A program made the translations under genes and the position numbers. The notes beneath the pieces were generated by a model. It had not been told where the DNA came from. It was given only the letters and a program-made list of their open reading frames with translations, and made no database searches. Shown one piece after another: positions 1 to 12,500 of a stretch of DNA of 64,000 nucleotides. This DNA is from Eudorina sp. 2006-703-Eu-15 (taxonomy: Eukaryota > Chlorophyta > Chlorophyceae > Chlamydomonadales > Volvocaceae): assembly GCA_003117195.1 (NCBI GenBank), contig BDSI01000213.1, positions 1 through 64,000 on the forward strand, in the 5' to 3' direction. Positions within the stretch are counted from its first letter, which is position 1. Each line of letters starts with the position of its first letter.

Positions 1-74
1 CCCGCTCCCCCTCCCCCCTCCCCTTCCTTCGGGGGAGTCCCGTCTTCCCAAACGCCGCCCTGCCCCCTGGGTTT

Positions 75-131
75 GTGTCCCCCGTTTCGTCCCCCGTTTC
101 GTCCCCCGTTTCGTCCCCCGTTCCGTCCCCC
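75..131. repeat. 12-bp tandem array
   Basis: About 4.5 copies of a 12-bp unit (gtcccccgtttc, one unit with ttcc). It starts directly at the 5' splice site that closes exon 2 of the GH2 gene. Confidence 0.85.
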
Positions 132-133
132 AC

Positions 134-1598
134 CTGTCGCCCGGGCGCACATCCTCCTCCTGCAATGTGAAGCTGTGGCGGTAGCAGCCGGTGGGGTTGT
201 CCAGGGAGGGCACAAAGGGGGGGTCCAGGGGGATGGGGTAGACGAAGTTGGTGTAGATGGGGGTGCCGTGGCCAGCACACTCCCAGTTGAGGGGCACGGG
301 GATCTGCGGCGGGGCATGAAGGGGCAGGGGCAGTTGGGGGAGTTGGGGGAGTTTGGGGGGGGGAGGGAGTAACAGATGGTCTGGAGGGGGCGGGGATGGG
401 TTCTCCGCGACTATGTGGGTGAGGGCGGTAGGGGCGGTAGGGGCGGTAGGGGCGGTAGGGGCGGTAGGGGCGGTAGGGCGGTAGGGGCGGTAGGGGCGGT
501 AGGGGCGGTAGGGGCGGTAGGGGCGGTAGGGGCGGGGGTCACCTGCGGGCGTTTCCTGCGCAAGGGGGGAAACAACCCCGGGGGGGGGGGACCAACCAGG
601 GGGGGGAAACAACCCCGGGGGGGGGCAACCCGGGGGGGGGACCACCCCGGGGGGGAAATAACCCCGGGGGGGCCGCAACCCGGGGGGGGGAAACAACCCC
701 GGGGGGGGGCAACCCGGGGGGGGGACCACCCCGGGGGGGAAACAACCCCGGGGGGGGGGAACCAACCGGGGGGGGGGAAACCAACCCCGGGGGGGGGGGC
801 AACCCGGGGGGGGGGACCACCCGGGGGGGAAAACCCGGGTGGTGGTGGGGGGAAACAACCCGGGGGGGCCTGTCGGATTGAGGGCCGCTCCTTGAGGTGG
901 TGCTGCCCCGCCCCGGCCCCTGCCCCTGCCCCGGCCCCTGCCCCGCCCTGCCTCGGCCCCCGCCCTGCCCCCCCCCGTTCAGCGGGAGGACCGCGGCGAC
1001 GTAGCCGGGAGGGGTGGTCTGTCCGGCCGCGGTCAAGCGCCCCTCGAGCTCACACCAGCAGATCCGGGCGAACCGAGCACGCGTATTCCCTTCACCGACT
1101 GGCTGTGGCGGTGGCCGTGGTGGTGGCCGTGGTGGTGGTGGTGGTGGACAATGGTGGTGATGGCGGTGGACGATCCTGTGCGGTCGGGGCAGGGGTACCT
1201 CCATAGGGCCCTCTCACCGAGGTCCAGTCGGCGGCGGTGTACGACGGCTGCGGGAAGTCCTCGGGCACCGCCTCCGGGTTGCGGTACAGCTTGAACGCCC
1301 AGTCGCACCCGGACAGCGGCCGCACGCGGGACCCGGGGGGGCCGGCGGCCACGCCGCGCGCGGCCAGTTCCTCCGCCGTGGCGGCGCGGCGCCGCTCGAC
1401 GTCGGGCGTGACGCACAGCGGCGCGGCGGCGGGGTCGGGGAGGCTGGCTGCGGGGCCCACGGAGGGTCGGAATACGGCGACGGCGGCATCGGCGTCGCAG
1501 AAGGAGCGCAGAGGGGCGTGTGCCGCCCGTTTGTTGATGCCGAGCACGGCGGGGTTCTCCCAGTCGGGAGCCGCGGCGGCCGCACGGGCTGCCCGCAT
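134..1598 (-). CDS. Beta-galactosidase, glycoside hydrolase family 2, N-terminal part (runs off left edge)
   Basis: Two exons of a LacZ-type enzyme that hydrolyses terminal beta-galactosides. Exon 1 (1598-1218) encodes [15 protein letters not shown], the conserved start of the sugar-binding jelly-roll domain, and ends in ADWTS. Exon 2 (303-134) continues in phase 0 with [20 protein letters not shown] and [18 protein letters not shown], matching the E. coli LacZ order (NWQMHGYDAPIYTN...NPTGCY). Donors are gtgagag and gtggggg; the acceptor is cgcag. The first in-frame ATG is at 1598, ten residues before WENP, which suits the family; further upstream the open frame has only GTG. Roughly 180 residues of an expected ~1000 are present, so the catalytic TIM barrel lies outside the window. 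No transit or signal peptide is obvious in these exons, so location is unknown. The 914-bp intron is almost entirely G-rich tandem repeats. Confidence 0.9.
424..537. repeat. 9-bp G-rich tandem array in GH2 intron 1
   Basis: About 12 copies of ggcggtagg with one unit shortened near 475. The G-runs lie on the plus strand, so the transcribed (minus-strand gene) RNA is C-rich. Confidence 0.9.
570..866. repeat. Degenerate G-run minisatellite in GH2 intron 1
   Basis: Interspersed units of a run of 7-10 G, then aaacaacccc, caacccg or accacccc, repeated more than ten times. The plus strand is strongly G-quadruplex-prone. Open frames across it are by-products of the repeat. Confidence 0.85.
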
Positions 1599-4500
1599 CG
1601 TGAGGTCAGCGCTGCGGTTCCTAGATGGGAGAGACACGGCAGGGAAGCTGCTCCGAACCGAAACAGGCCAGATTTCCAGAGCAAAATAGCCGAAATTTTA
1701 AAAACGAGATAACACCTTCTACGGAGCGTTTCGGGGGTGTCAAGCTCACGGCGAACGGTACCGGCTGTAACGTCGCAGTTGGACCAAGTAGCTCAGATCT
1801 CGCTTCCCTGACCACTCATAATCCTTGCCAAAAATGAGATGTGATGATCCATAATAATTTTATGATCTTCAGGTCATGTAGCGTTTGCGAGAGCTGCATA
1901 CGACATGGTCATGTGAGTTCGTTTTAGGCGTTACGGGCTTCGGAGGCTTCGGAGCCCAGGCCCCCTGACCTAGTTGTGACGCTCATGGGCGGAGCCTCTT
2001 CATGGTTCACGTCAGGGCCCTGCGGCCCCTCCGCGACGCGTTCGGGCTGTGTTCGACCAAGCACCCAAGGGTCAGGGCCGCGACGCGCTGACCCGGACAC
2101 GTCGATGCGGCTGTGTGTCCACTGCCCAGGTCCTTCCTGCCACTGAGCGCGTGTGGCAATGCCCTGCCCGCTGTGCCGTTCGCCCGTTCCGCGGCCCTCG
2201 GAAGGTGCTGAACGCCTTTAGCCACGGCTTGTAACTCTATATGTCCCCAAGGACGCCCGCTCAGGGCCCACAGGGGGACGCCTCAGGCGCCGACGCCTCC
2301 GACCTGGTTCGCCGCGATAGTCTGAGTCCCCCCAGCTCCATTCCCAGGCCCCAGTCATTCATAGGTTAGGGTTTTAGGGTTTAGGATTTGCACGTTGGGT
2401 AGAAACGGGTGGATCAATTGGGTTGCGCCGCGTTGGCCGGTGGGTGAGGACGGCATCTAGGCGAGAGGTAACAGAAAAAGCAACTTGATAGTGGTGAGCT
2501 TTACACAGGTGAGGAATGAATATGAATGTGCTGTCCAAGTGCTTCGATGGGCGACCGAACGAACCGTCAATCCAGGGGGGCGCACCGGCGGTCCAGTGCC
2601 CGCAGGGGCCATAGCTCCGCCGCGCCCACCGGCAGGCCGCCGATCAACTGCACCACCGCACACCTCCAGGGGAGGCGTCCTTCGGCGCCGGCGCACGCCC
2701 CGACTATTTCCCTACCCAAAATAGAGCTTTATGAGCACGTCAAGATGGTGAAAGGCGCCGAACGCCGCGCCCCCAAATCCACGCCTTGCGCCGAGGCAAG
2801 CGTCACCGGCCGCCAAACCTCCTCCTTGCAACACCAAACCGCGACCCCGACGCGCCGGGCCATGGGCCACGCCTGCGTCGGGGCGGCGCCAGGTCCACAG
2901 CCGCAGGGCCACAAGCAAGCAGCCTCTGACTCGTCGCCCAACAACCCTCAGAGGAGGGTGCACGCGCCTCGCGAGGGGGGGCCGGGCGCGCCCCGCGACC
3001 AGGGCGCCACCCGGCCCAAGAAATTAAAATCATGTGTGGGGAGAGCAACCGCTGTGGCCAACACACACTCACACGCACAACCAAACCAACAAGTCCAGCA
3101 GCCTTGTCTGTAAGTGAAGCCACGATGGAACCAACGACGACGGGTACATAACCAACACGAATAAGAGATAGTACAAACTCTATGGTGTTCAACCATTATG
3201 CAGATCAGAACTGATACACAACACAGCCGCACAAGACGAGGGGGGTTCACCCGAGAGAGGACACAGCGCGCAGACATGGAATGAAGGTCGACCGGAGCTG
3301 TAGCCGCAACAGCGACGAACGACGCCTTCATCCCAATTATAGGATGTGGAGCACAAGACGAAATAATGGAATGAGTCGAGTACAAGCATGCTGGGCTTCT
3401 TCTCCGCAAGGCCCCATTGACAGTACCATGATTTGATTAATGAGCAGTTCAAATAAGTAGTGAATCCAACCGACAGGACTCGTGCAACAATCGCCGACCT
3501 GACCCTCCACAGAACGGATGCGCAGGGGGGCGGGCAGCAGCGTGGGGGGATACGCGCCCCCCCGCGCCGGAGAGCCGCACCGGGGCAGCGCGGGGGTGCT
3601 GCACAGCTGCCTCGCAAGAGACACCCGCGGGCAACGCGCCCCACGGCCTCTGTTCGAACCCAGCCGGTGTCCCCCTCCACCACCGCGGCACGCGACGCAG
3701 AGACGCGGGGAGCGGTACGTCGTCCTGCCGCCTGCTGCCGCCGAGCCCCCACCCCGCTCCACCCCACCACAACATCCTCGACCCCCATCCGAACGATTGC
3801 GACTCCGGCGCCACATAGGTAGGGATCTCTTCGCTAGGATTTCCGTTGTTCGTCTCGCATACGCGCGCGCGGCGTCGCGCGCGGCACCGTCCCTCCTGCC
3901 AGGAAGCCCGGCAGCAAGGCGCTGCCAGGATCCATCCCCCCCCCGTGCACTCAGTCTCCTGCATCCACCTGCCAAGATCAGAAGCCTTAGAGGCCGAGCC
4001 ACCGTTCCTGAACCCCCAACCGACACTGTATTGCTCTGATGTGTGAATCTATATGTGTTGAGATTCGGTTCCCACCGCCACGGGCCCCCCCTGTGTGTTG
4101 TATGTGACTATAAAGCGCCGTTTCCCCCCTAGGAAGATCAACTGAAAAATGTCCCCGCCCACCCCCGCAACACCGCGGCAGCTGCTTCAAAAACCGTCTC
4201 TTCGTGGCCCATCCGTCGTCATGTGAAATACAGAGCCGACTGCTACTAAAACTTTGCGTGCGCAGTTCAGGAATGGCGTCGAAGCCAAGCGCACCGCGCT
4301 AGCTGCCTGCAGTTCAGTACCTTGGGATCACCAAAAACCGGCGGCGGGGCGGCAGTGGTATGGCAACGACACATAACAAGCTGACACACGGACGGGACAC
4401 GCGGACAGTGCACAAAAACACCCGGGCCGCCTTTACTACTACACGCGCAGGGCGCACCTTCACACGGGACAAACCCCCCCAGAGATATCCGCGCTGTCCT

Positions 4501-5302
4501 ACGCAAGCAACCGCATTACCATATTACGGCTTGCGTTCCTGGCGGTTATTTCAGGATGGGGCCATTCCATCGCTTCTGGAGGTTCTGACTTGCCTACGAT
4601 TGCGTGAGCAAGCGCGCCCGCACCGCCCCGCACCAAAGCCCCCCACCATGTGCGTGATCCAACACCCCGGCACCGAGTAAGGTGAGTGAGGGATCTGTGG
4701 GTGACCAGGTGAAAACTCCCCAAATCGTGAGGTGATTGACGCGCTGTGATAAACCCATCCCGCGGACAGGCGGTCGGACAGGGCCCCGAAACTCGCCAGC
4801 AGCAGCAAGCCCGCACCGGCAAGCCCGCCGCCCGCACCGCATCACCCGCCCGACCCACCCACTTTGCTCGCGGCACATAGCGAGGCAAAGGCAGGTACCC
4901 TACCACCGCCGGCAAGAAACCAAGGTGCCGGCAACCCGCGATGCCCCCGCAGCGCACCCTCAAGGCGCAACCACAGCTGCAACCACAGCGAACAGGCAAC
5001 CATGACGCCGCGCCTGCGCTGGGACAAGTACTACTACGCGCCCCCGCAAACCCTGTCCCCACCTCTTGTTGCCCCAACGGCGGCGGTGCGCGGTGCAGAG
5101 CCGCCCGCCCCAGGGCGACCCGCCGCAAATGATAGCCGCCACCGCCTGGCCCTTTCGCCCTTTGGCGCGGGGGGGGGCCGCTCGACCGTGCGACCGCGGA
5201 CGGATAGGGAGGAGACGGTGAAGGGGGCGGGGACGGGGACGCCCGCGGCAGAGCCCGGCATTGCGGACCATTAAAAAACGCCCCGTCGCGCGAGTTTGAG
5301 TC
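1599..5302. other. Intergenic: GH2 promoter side and KH-gene 3' side
   Basis: No exon with recognisable protein similarity was found on either strand. The part nearest 1640-2500 should hold the GH2 promoter and 5' UTR; the part below 5303 should hold the KH 3' UTR. It contains a short telomere-like block at 2366-2385. The many open frames between 2500 and 5300 have mixed composition and no splice-consistent partners. Confidence 0.5.
2366..2385. repeat. Interstitial telomere-like motif
   Basis: Reads TTAGGG-TTTTAGGG-TTTAGG. The middle unit is the Chlamydomonas telomeric octamer TTTTAGGG and the flanking units are shorter variants. Only three units, so it is not an array. Confidence 0.6.
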
Positions 5303-7298
5303 CTAATGCCGCACCGCGCCGTCGCCGACTGCCCCGGCCCGCGCGCCCGAGAGCCTCTGCAGGATGAACGCGTGCGCAATGTTGACCGCGCTCCGCGCGC
5401 CCGAAATCGTGACGCGCCGCATCGAGTCCGGCGAATGACCCTCGGCGGCGGCGGCGGTGGCGGCGGACGCCGGCTGCGTCGACGGCGCGGCGGCGGGCGG
5501 CCGGCGGGCGATGTGGATGCTCACGTTGAGCAGGCGCTGCATCCAGTGGAGGGTCTCGCCCCCGCGGCCTGCGGGCATGACCCGTGGAAGCACAAGGGCA
5601 GTGAGGGGGTCGAGGGGTCAGCCGCAGCAGGGCGTGTAAAAGCTAGGGAGACTTAGGGGAGCGCAGTGCGATCGGTCGTCTTCGTGGGGCCAGCCGTGGT
5701 GCGATTGATGGTGCGGGGGGAACGCCGAGCGACGTGCTAGCTGGCGTTGCGGGCCAAGGCGGCGCATACACCTGTCCGCAACAGACTCGCGAGGGTCAGT
5801 CACGATGTGTTCTAGTCAGTCACAATGTGTTCGTAACACATCGCGCTATCGGATATCTGCCTACGACGCGCGCCAACCCCGGCACGGACGTCCCTGCCCA
5901 CCGATCAACAGGCCGATGCGGTTCTCCGGCACCTCGATGCTGACCTCCAGCCGCGGGCCCAGCACAACCGGCTGTCCTGGATGCATGGGCGGCGCTGGGC
6001 CGGGGCCGAGGGCACCGGCATGCGCAGCCGCGGGCAACGGCGCCTGCGCGTTCATGGGCGCCGGCGGCCCCAAGTGTGCTGTCTGGACGGCAGCGGCCAT
6101 GGGCATGCTGGGGAGCCGGGGCAGCCCGCGCATTGGGTTGGGCGCTGGCGGGGCGGTAGCCATGGGCATGGCCATGGGCGCGTGCGCCATCCCCACCGGC
6201 GCTGCCGTCAGGGACAGCACCGGTGCGGGTGCGGGTTGCAGCTGCTGGAGCGGAAAGTACACGAACGCGGATGCACCCGCCGGCGGCTGCTGCGCGTACA
6301 GGGGCTGGGCCGTCCCCGGCGCGAGCGCTGTTGGCGGCTGCAGCTGCTGTTGCGGGATGGGCTGCGACTGCTGTTGTTGTTGCTGCTGCTGTTGCAACAG
6401 GCCCGGCGGGTTGCGCAGATGCCCGGTGCGGGCGAGGAGGGCCAACCGACTGCTTGGGAACACCCCCTCGAAGGCCGGCTCCCCGGGCTCAACGAAGGGC
6501 CTCATAAGCAGCTGCACGGTGACCAGCAGCGGACAGGAAGCAACAGTAAAGACAAGCTGCGGTATTGAAGTAAGAACCCGTGCAAACTCGTTTACATGAC
6601 GAGGTGGTCGCAACGCATGGCATTCCTTGTGCAAAACGGAATACCGACCAGATCAGAGCATATCTGGGTAAGAATCCAGCCGTTGGATTGAATGTATGAC
6701 TTCAGCTTACCCTGTCGACAATGAGCCCCATAGCCCGAAGACTCTGTAAACAGCCACCCGAAATCGTTGCAATCCGCTCTCGAGGCAAGTCGGCGTTCCT
6801 GTCTGGCTCAGCTGAAATGCTGATGTTGGCGTCTGCCTGCGCGGTGATACCTCGCACAGTGCGCCCTCCTGAGCCAAGGATATACCCGCAAACGCTGGAC
6901 GGAAGAACGAGCTTCCACTGGTTGCTGACCCCCATGAAGACGGCTTCCAAAGGCATTGGTCCTGGCATGCCCAGGCAACCAGATATTGCAAACAGAGCCG
7001 TTAAGCATGAGCCGAGCGTCCCTGTAACTATCAACACCCTGTCGGATGTTCCAGGGTAAAGCTCATTTGGTCTTGACAGCTGTATGCGTGCGCCTCCAGA
7101 GACGAGCTGCAGCTGGTCGCGGTTGTGTCCGCCACGGCCAATTATGCTACCCGCCAAGGCGTTCGACACGCAAATCTTCATCAAAACCACCTGACCGCCC
7201 ACTTCATCCACTGCGCCATGTCGGTAGCGCGAAAGAGGTCCCGTCAGCACGTGCTCGGTCACCACGGCCTGAGATTCAAAGGCCCAAGGCCCCAACAT
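5303..7298 (-). CDS. Triple KH-domain RNA-binding protein (PCBP/NOVA type)
   Basis: Probable single-stranded RNA-binding regulator of splicing, stability or translation. Exons: 7298-6711, 6511-5902, 5568-5303 (TAG); ~487 residues. KH1 is at ~36-105 (SIIGRGG), KH2 at ~125-195 (GYILGSGG). A Pro/Ala/Met-rich linker with a nine-Gln tract near 235 follows. KH3 starts ~383 and is split by an intron inside its GxxG loop: exon 2 ends ENRIGLLIG and exon 3 resumes RGGETLHW, restoring GRGG in phase. KH3 has an enlarged Ala-rich variable loop before DSMRRVTISGARSAVNIAHA. The intron 1 acceptor was set at gtgcag (exon from 6511); an in-frame acceptor ~50 bp upstream (ccgcag) would add ~17 hydrophobic residues. 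ATG 7298 is the first in the open frame, but acceptor-like ag sites just upstream mean a further 5' exon cannot be excluded. Confidence 0.9.
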
Positions 7299-9582
7299 CG
7301 GCTAAGCGCCTGGCCCGCCCCCCGAGCTTGACGCCCTCCAGATCATGCGCGCCCGATAAATCAGGCTGAGGTGGCTGCAAGCGAAGACCGGCTACGCTGC
7401 TCAACGCGAACCTGCTGCGACAAAAGGCGGCTGTGGTGAGCTTGCAGCGCTGACCTCCTGGACAAGAAAAGTTGCGCATACCTGTATGCGGGCTGAGGCA
7501 ACGCCTACTGCCTCAGCCGCGCACCCAGCGCAGCTACGAGGCCGGTTGTCAGCGAAGTCCAAATATGGTGCCACCAGACGAGGCACCTAGTCAAATGACA
7601 ACCAGCTATGGATAAATATTATTTTGGGAAGCGCCTGTACAGAAACCCAACTGAGACTGAAGTCTACAGTAAATGGCTAGAGTCTTTTTGGCGGACTGAC
7701 CAAAGGTACTGCACACGACGAGCGACTTGCACTTTTTTCTGCAGGTTTCTCCACGGGCGACGTAAACCATCTGACCATTTGGCACACACCTATTCCTAAA
7801 GGAAGTGCCAAAAAAATTCAACATCCTTATTTGCTCGTCTGTACGCATTGGGAACAGTTGTCATCATCCCGTTATGAAGCCCAAGGTCACTAGCTCCGAT
7901 ATGACTTTTCCTACGCAACACAATCATATTAAAATACCGCATGACCCCTTGGCATCGTGCATTATGAGGAGATGTTGCTCCAGATGTTCCCTTACCTGAA
8001 CGCATCCAAATTTTACCAAATGAAATAGTTAAATATATGCACCATGGCGGAGGCATAGGTCGTGTGACCTTCCATGAGTCAATCTACATAGCTCGTCAAC
8101 GACCGGGCACCACCCTCCCAGAATTCACAGAAAAACACTTTACGCAGTCCAAAATATAGGCCATTTCAATTAAGGTGGATACACACGGTTACATGTTGTA
8201 CGCAATGGGCTTCGCTGCAATCAACGGGCATGTCACACATTTGCAGCCGAGGGCGCAAAACGCAACAGTGAACATCTAAAATAATTGCAAGCAGTCGTTT
8301 AATTTTCGTGCTGTCGCATGAGCAGCAGATGCACGCTGCTCTTACAGGCAACACTTCCGCATTTCATACGCTCCGTGGGTCCAAATTTTATTTTTTTCAT
8401 TCGGCATGGGCATAAGAATTGTAAATAAATACAATGGTGTCTTATATAAAAACCTCCAGATGGACGTCCAGTAGTTATGCCATTTTGTGTCTGCGAAGAG
8501 CTGGCCTGGCTGGCGGGAGGTTTGGTTGCTGGACCATAACCAAAACAAGCACCTTGCACCCAGTACGGAAACCATCATTATTTCCTTTACCATGAGACGT
8601 AGTCGATGTGCCAAGCGTAAGCTCGGCGACAGTAGTGTTTCGTGTCTGCTGGTGCTACATGAAGCAGCAGCTGTGAACGATTTCCGGGATTTGCGCGCTG
8701 CCGCGCAACCTGTTTGCCCAATTTTACGTTCTTTGTTGGCTCAGCATCATGTAGTACTTCCGTTCAGCCGGGACACGCGAAGTCTGTTCTGCATGCCTGC
8801 GCTTCCCCCCCCAAAGCATTTTGAAATTATCACGGCATTTTCCCAGGCCCAACGTCTTTACTCACGGCAGGCGGCCATCCGGGAGAACCTCAGCGGAAAA
8901 GAGCTCTTATAGGAAAGCAGCTGCCCAGAGCACGCCAACCATGGCATTGGCTCGACTGCGACTGTGACTGCGTCAGGCAGCAGCCAGATGGCGTCAGCTG
9001 ACCTCACTCCCACGTCCGCTCGGCAGCCGAGCCACCAGTCAGATCCTCGGCCGCTGGTCCTTCCCCACTCCTCCCTTCACATCCAGCACTCCTGTCTTCA
9101 CAGCAGTACCGTACACGAGAACGAGGTTGTCCCGGTTGTCCTCGCCACTGCCCGACTTAACACCCTGCATTGCTGCTCGATTAAACCCGCAGCATCTGGC
9201 GCCTTAGCCCCGCGCTGCCGCCTCATGATTTGAATGACGCGGCGTCGCCCTGCCGCTGTAAACGGATTCGCGGGTCCGAACACCCTCCCTTCCCTCAGCT
9301 CCTTCGCGGCTGCAGCCCCGCCCCCTCCACCCCCTCCACCCCCATCCCTCCATCGCAGCATCCAAGTTGACAACTCAAGCAGCAACACTCCTCTCGCTGC
9401 CAAGCCCCACACTCAACCTTCCTTCAAGCGCCGACTCCCTCGGACACACTCGACAGCTCCCCTCCGACCGCGCTGCCCTCCTCCGACCGCGCTGCCCTCC
9501 GCCTCCGCCTCCGCCTCTCCTCTTGACCCGCGTGTACCCGTCCCTGCAAGCCTGGCCGTTCGCGGACCCGCATCACATCACA
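7299..9582. other. Intergenic, partly AT-richer
   Basis: Lies between two minus-strand genes: the KH promoter/5' UTR side and the 3' UTR side of the FtsH-like gene. The stretch ~7600-8650 is clearly AT-richer than its surroundings. No exon with recognisable similarity on either strand. Confidence 0.45.
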
Positions 9583-12500
9583 TCACCTGCTGGCGTCCGC
9601 ACTGTCCGCCGCACCCTCAATGGCCTGCACGCACTCCGCCACACTGGCCCCCCGCCGCATCGCCTCCACCAGCGCGCGGTGCTCCGCCGCGTGGCTGCGC
9701 AGCAGCGCCGCCGCGTTCCACACCGCCCACCGCGTCACGTTCTGCTGCGCCGCGTCGCTGAGCTTGGTGCGCGAGCGCAGCAGCAGGCGCTGCAGGTCGA
9801 ACAAGTCGGCGGTCTGACCCATCACCTGGTGTGCGTACAGAAACGGCCGGGGACGGAGGGCGGAGGTTTGACCGGGTGATGTCGTTGGCGGCGATAGCAG
9901 TCACCATTCCGAGGCGGCGGGGAGGGCGGAGAGCGGGCCCGGGTACGACCTGCAAGGCGAGATACAGTGCCGTGCCCGGGACCCGCTGCGCCTTGACCCG
10001 CGGCCCCACCCGCGCGCCGGGCTGGGTATGTCTGGGCAGTTTCCTTTTTAACGGCCACCCGTCGGACCCATCTGCGTGCGCCCCCCCCTCTCTCTCTCCC
10101 TTGCACTCGCTCCTTTACCCCCTCCCCCTTCGCAACGACCCAGGACCCACTTCGTCGTAGTCGCGGCCCTCCGCCGCCATGCCTGCGACCGCCACCAGCG
10201 CGAGCGTGTCGATCTCCTCGTCGGTCAGGGTGCGCTCGATGATGCGCTGCGAGGGCCCCGAGGGAGAGGGCGGGGGAGGGGGCGGGGGAGGGGGCGGGGG
10301 GAGGCCGGGACAGAGCAAAGAGGCGTGTGCAGGGGCGGCGGGCGTTGCTATGACAGGCGCTGGCGTGGCGCCGTCTTCCGGGCAATGCACTCAGCGGGGC
10401 GCTCTCGGGCTCACACAGGGCCCGCAAGGCGTCTCGAAGGCGCACCGTCCGGGTTTGGACTGGACGGTTAACGTGTCTTGGGGAACTGCCTTTCTGCTGG
10501 GAGCACTGCGCTTCCCCGCTTCCCGTCACAACGTTCGCAACCGGTGCCGTACTTGGGTACAACCCCGACGCTGGAGTCAATCGGCGACTCCCGCTGCGAC
10601 CTCCGCTGCCCGCCCCGACCCAGCCCGGGCGACATCCCGCACGTTCACCCACACCATCCCCGTCCTAATTCGCAGCCCCCGCTACCTGCTGCAACTTGGC
10701 CTCGGCAAATTCCGTGTGCTCCTTCCCCAGCTCGACGCTATAGCCGGTGACGGGCACCCCCAGGAGGTAGCCCAGGAGGAAGTGGGCCGCCTCGTGCTTC
10801 AGGACGCGGTCCTGAGGAAGCGCGACAGCGAGGGAGCGGGGTGTACAGGAAATTGGGAGTGGGGGAGGAGGTGCTGGGGGCCGGGATGGGGCGGCACCGG
10901 ACGGCGACGGCATGTAAGCCAGGCTGCCGGCGGCCATCAAGGCGCCACAGAGGAGCGCTCGGGTCTGGCCCCGCTGCAGTACTCTCGCTGTGGTTGGACA
11001 GCCACAGCGCGGAGGAGGGCCTGAGGGGGATCGCCGCAGCGCTGGCGGCTGCGCCTGCCTCGGCGCTGGCGGCCCCGGGCGGCAGTGACGGAGCACTTAA
11101 GGGCGAATGAGCGGAGGCCGCCCACACGCCGCCGCCCTGTCGTGTACGTACAAGTGGCGTCCTCATCCGCTCCCCACCCTACACGCCGCATCCTCCCTGG
11201 CAGCAGCCAGCTTTGCGCATGCCGCCTCTATACGGCCCCGCGTTGGACATTCCCTTGGCTGCATCCGCTGCCCCGGCCGCAGTCCCCTCGAATAAGGCTG
11301 CCCTCCATCGCCCACTCCACCCCAGCCCTCCATCACCCGCCCCAGACCCCGTGCCACCGCCTGACCCCTTCTAGCCTCCTCACCTTGTAGTCGGGGAAGA
11401 CCTGGCTGAACTTGTCGATGACCACCGCCAGCAGCCCCGGGGCCGTGGAGCCCACCGCCAGCACCGCCAGGGTGATCCCGCCGATGAGGTAGGAGGAGAA
11501 GAAGCCCCAGTCCCCGGGCAGCTGCCCAGCCACCACCGCCAGCACGCTGGTGGAAGCTTGGGTGGGGGGCAGAGTGGGCGACGGAAGGGCGGGGCGGGAT
11601 AAGGCGGGGTAAGGCGGGGTAAGGTAAGGTTGGCGCGCAGGCGCATAGGCCCGGGTTTGACAACGGGCACGGCGGCACAAGGCACGCAAGTGGGTTGGGT
11701 GGTGAGAGGGGTGGTTCGGGGGTGGGCGCCGGGAGGAGTGGCGGCTCGACGGGAAGGCTCTCGACGGGGAGGCCCGTGATGGGAGTGGATGGGCGGGGCG
11801 GGGTGCACACTGCGCTGGGAGTTACCTCGGGTGACAGGCATGGCTGGTCGGCTGTTGACACGATTCTTGACACGGATCACCCTCCAGGCAAGCTGGGACC
11901 TCCCTTAGCACCGCCCGCTTTCAAAGTCCTAAGCACGCAAGGGGCACGCGGCGCCCCCGTGCAGGCATCGCACCCATGCAGGCGGTGTTCCAGCACCCGC
12001 GGGCCGCGGCCGCACCGTGTGGAATGCACCCGCGGCCGCACCGTGTGGAATGCACCCGCGGCCGCACCGTGCGATGTGCTCCCTCGCCCCTCCCCTGCTC
12101 CTCCGCCGCTGCAGGCCCGCACTACCGTGCAAGTGCCATGCGCGGGTTCAGCCCCCCATTCACCAAAAGGCAACGAAGCACCACACGCTGCGAGGGGAGC
12201 GCGTTTCGGCACGTGTCCACGGCCGCACCCGCGCCCACGCCCACCCACTCACCCACGACCGAGAACAGGAACGCGGCATCATTCCGAACCGAGGGGATGG
12301 CGATCTTGTCAGGGTTCTTGATGCCCACCTGCAGGATATTAAGGGCGGGTCGGGCTAAATTGAAAAAGAAATACCCCCGAAGAACGGGTCGGGGATGTGT
12401 GTGACGGCAGGAGGCACTCGGAGACCGGGACGGTGCCCAGTCCGGCGCGTAGGGACGAGAGGCTGGGGAGCGGCAGCTGAGGACAGGGCGACTTGTGCGT

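Noticed and set aside
539..1204. Long minus-strand Pro/Gly-rich open frame
   Set aside because: It is a translation of the G-run minisatellites inside the GH2 intron; the splice sites at 1217 and 304 and the LacZ-like join exclude it.
5805..6599. 264-codon plus-strand open frame with poly-Cys
   Set aside because: Antisense of the KH gene's Gln/Pro/Ala exon; poly-Cys is the reverse of the CAG run.
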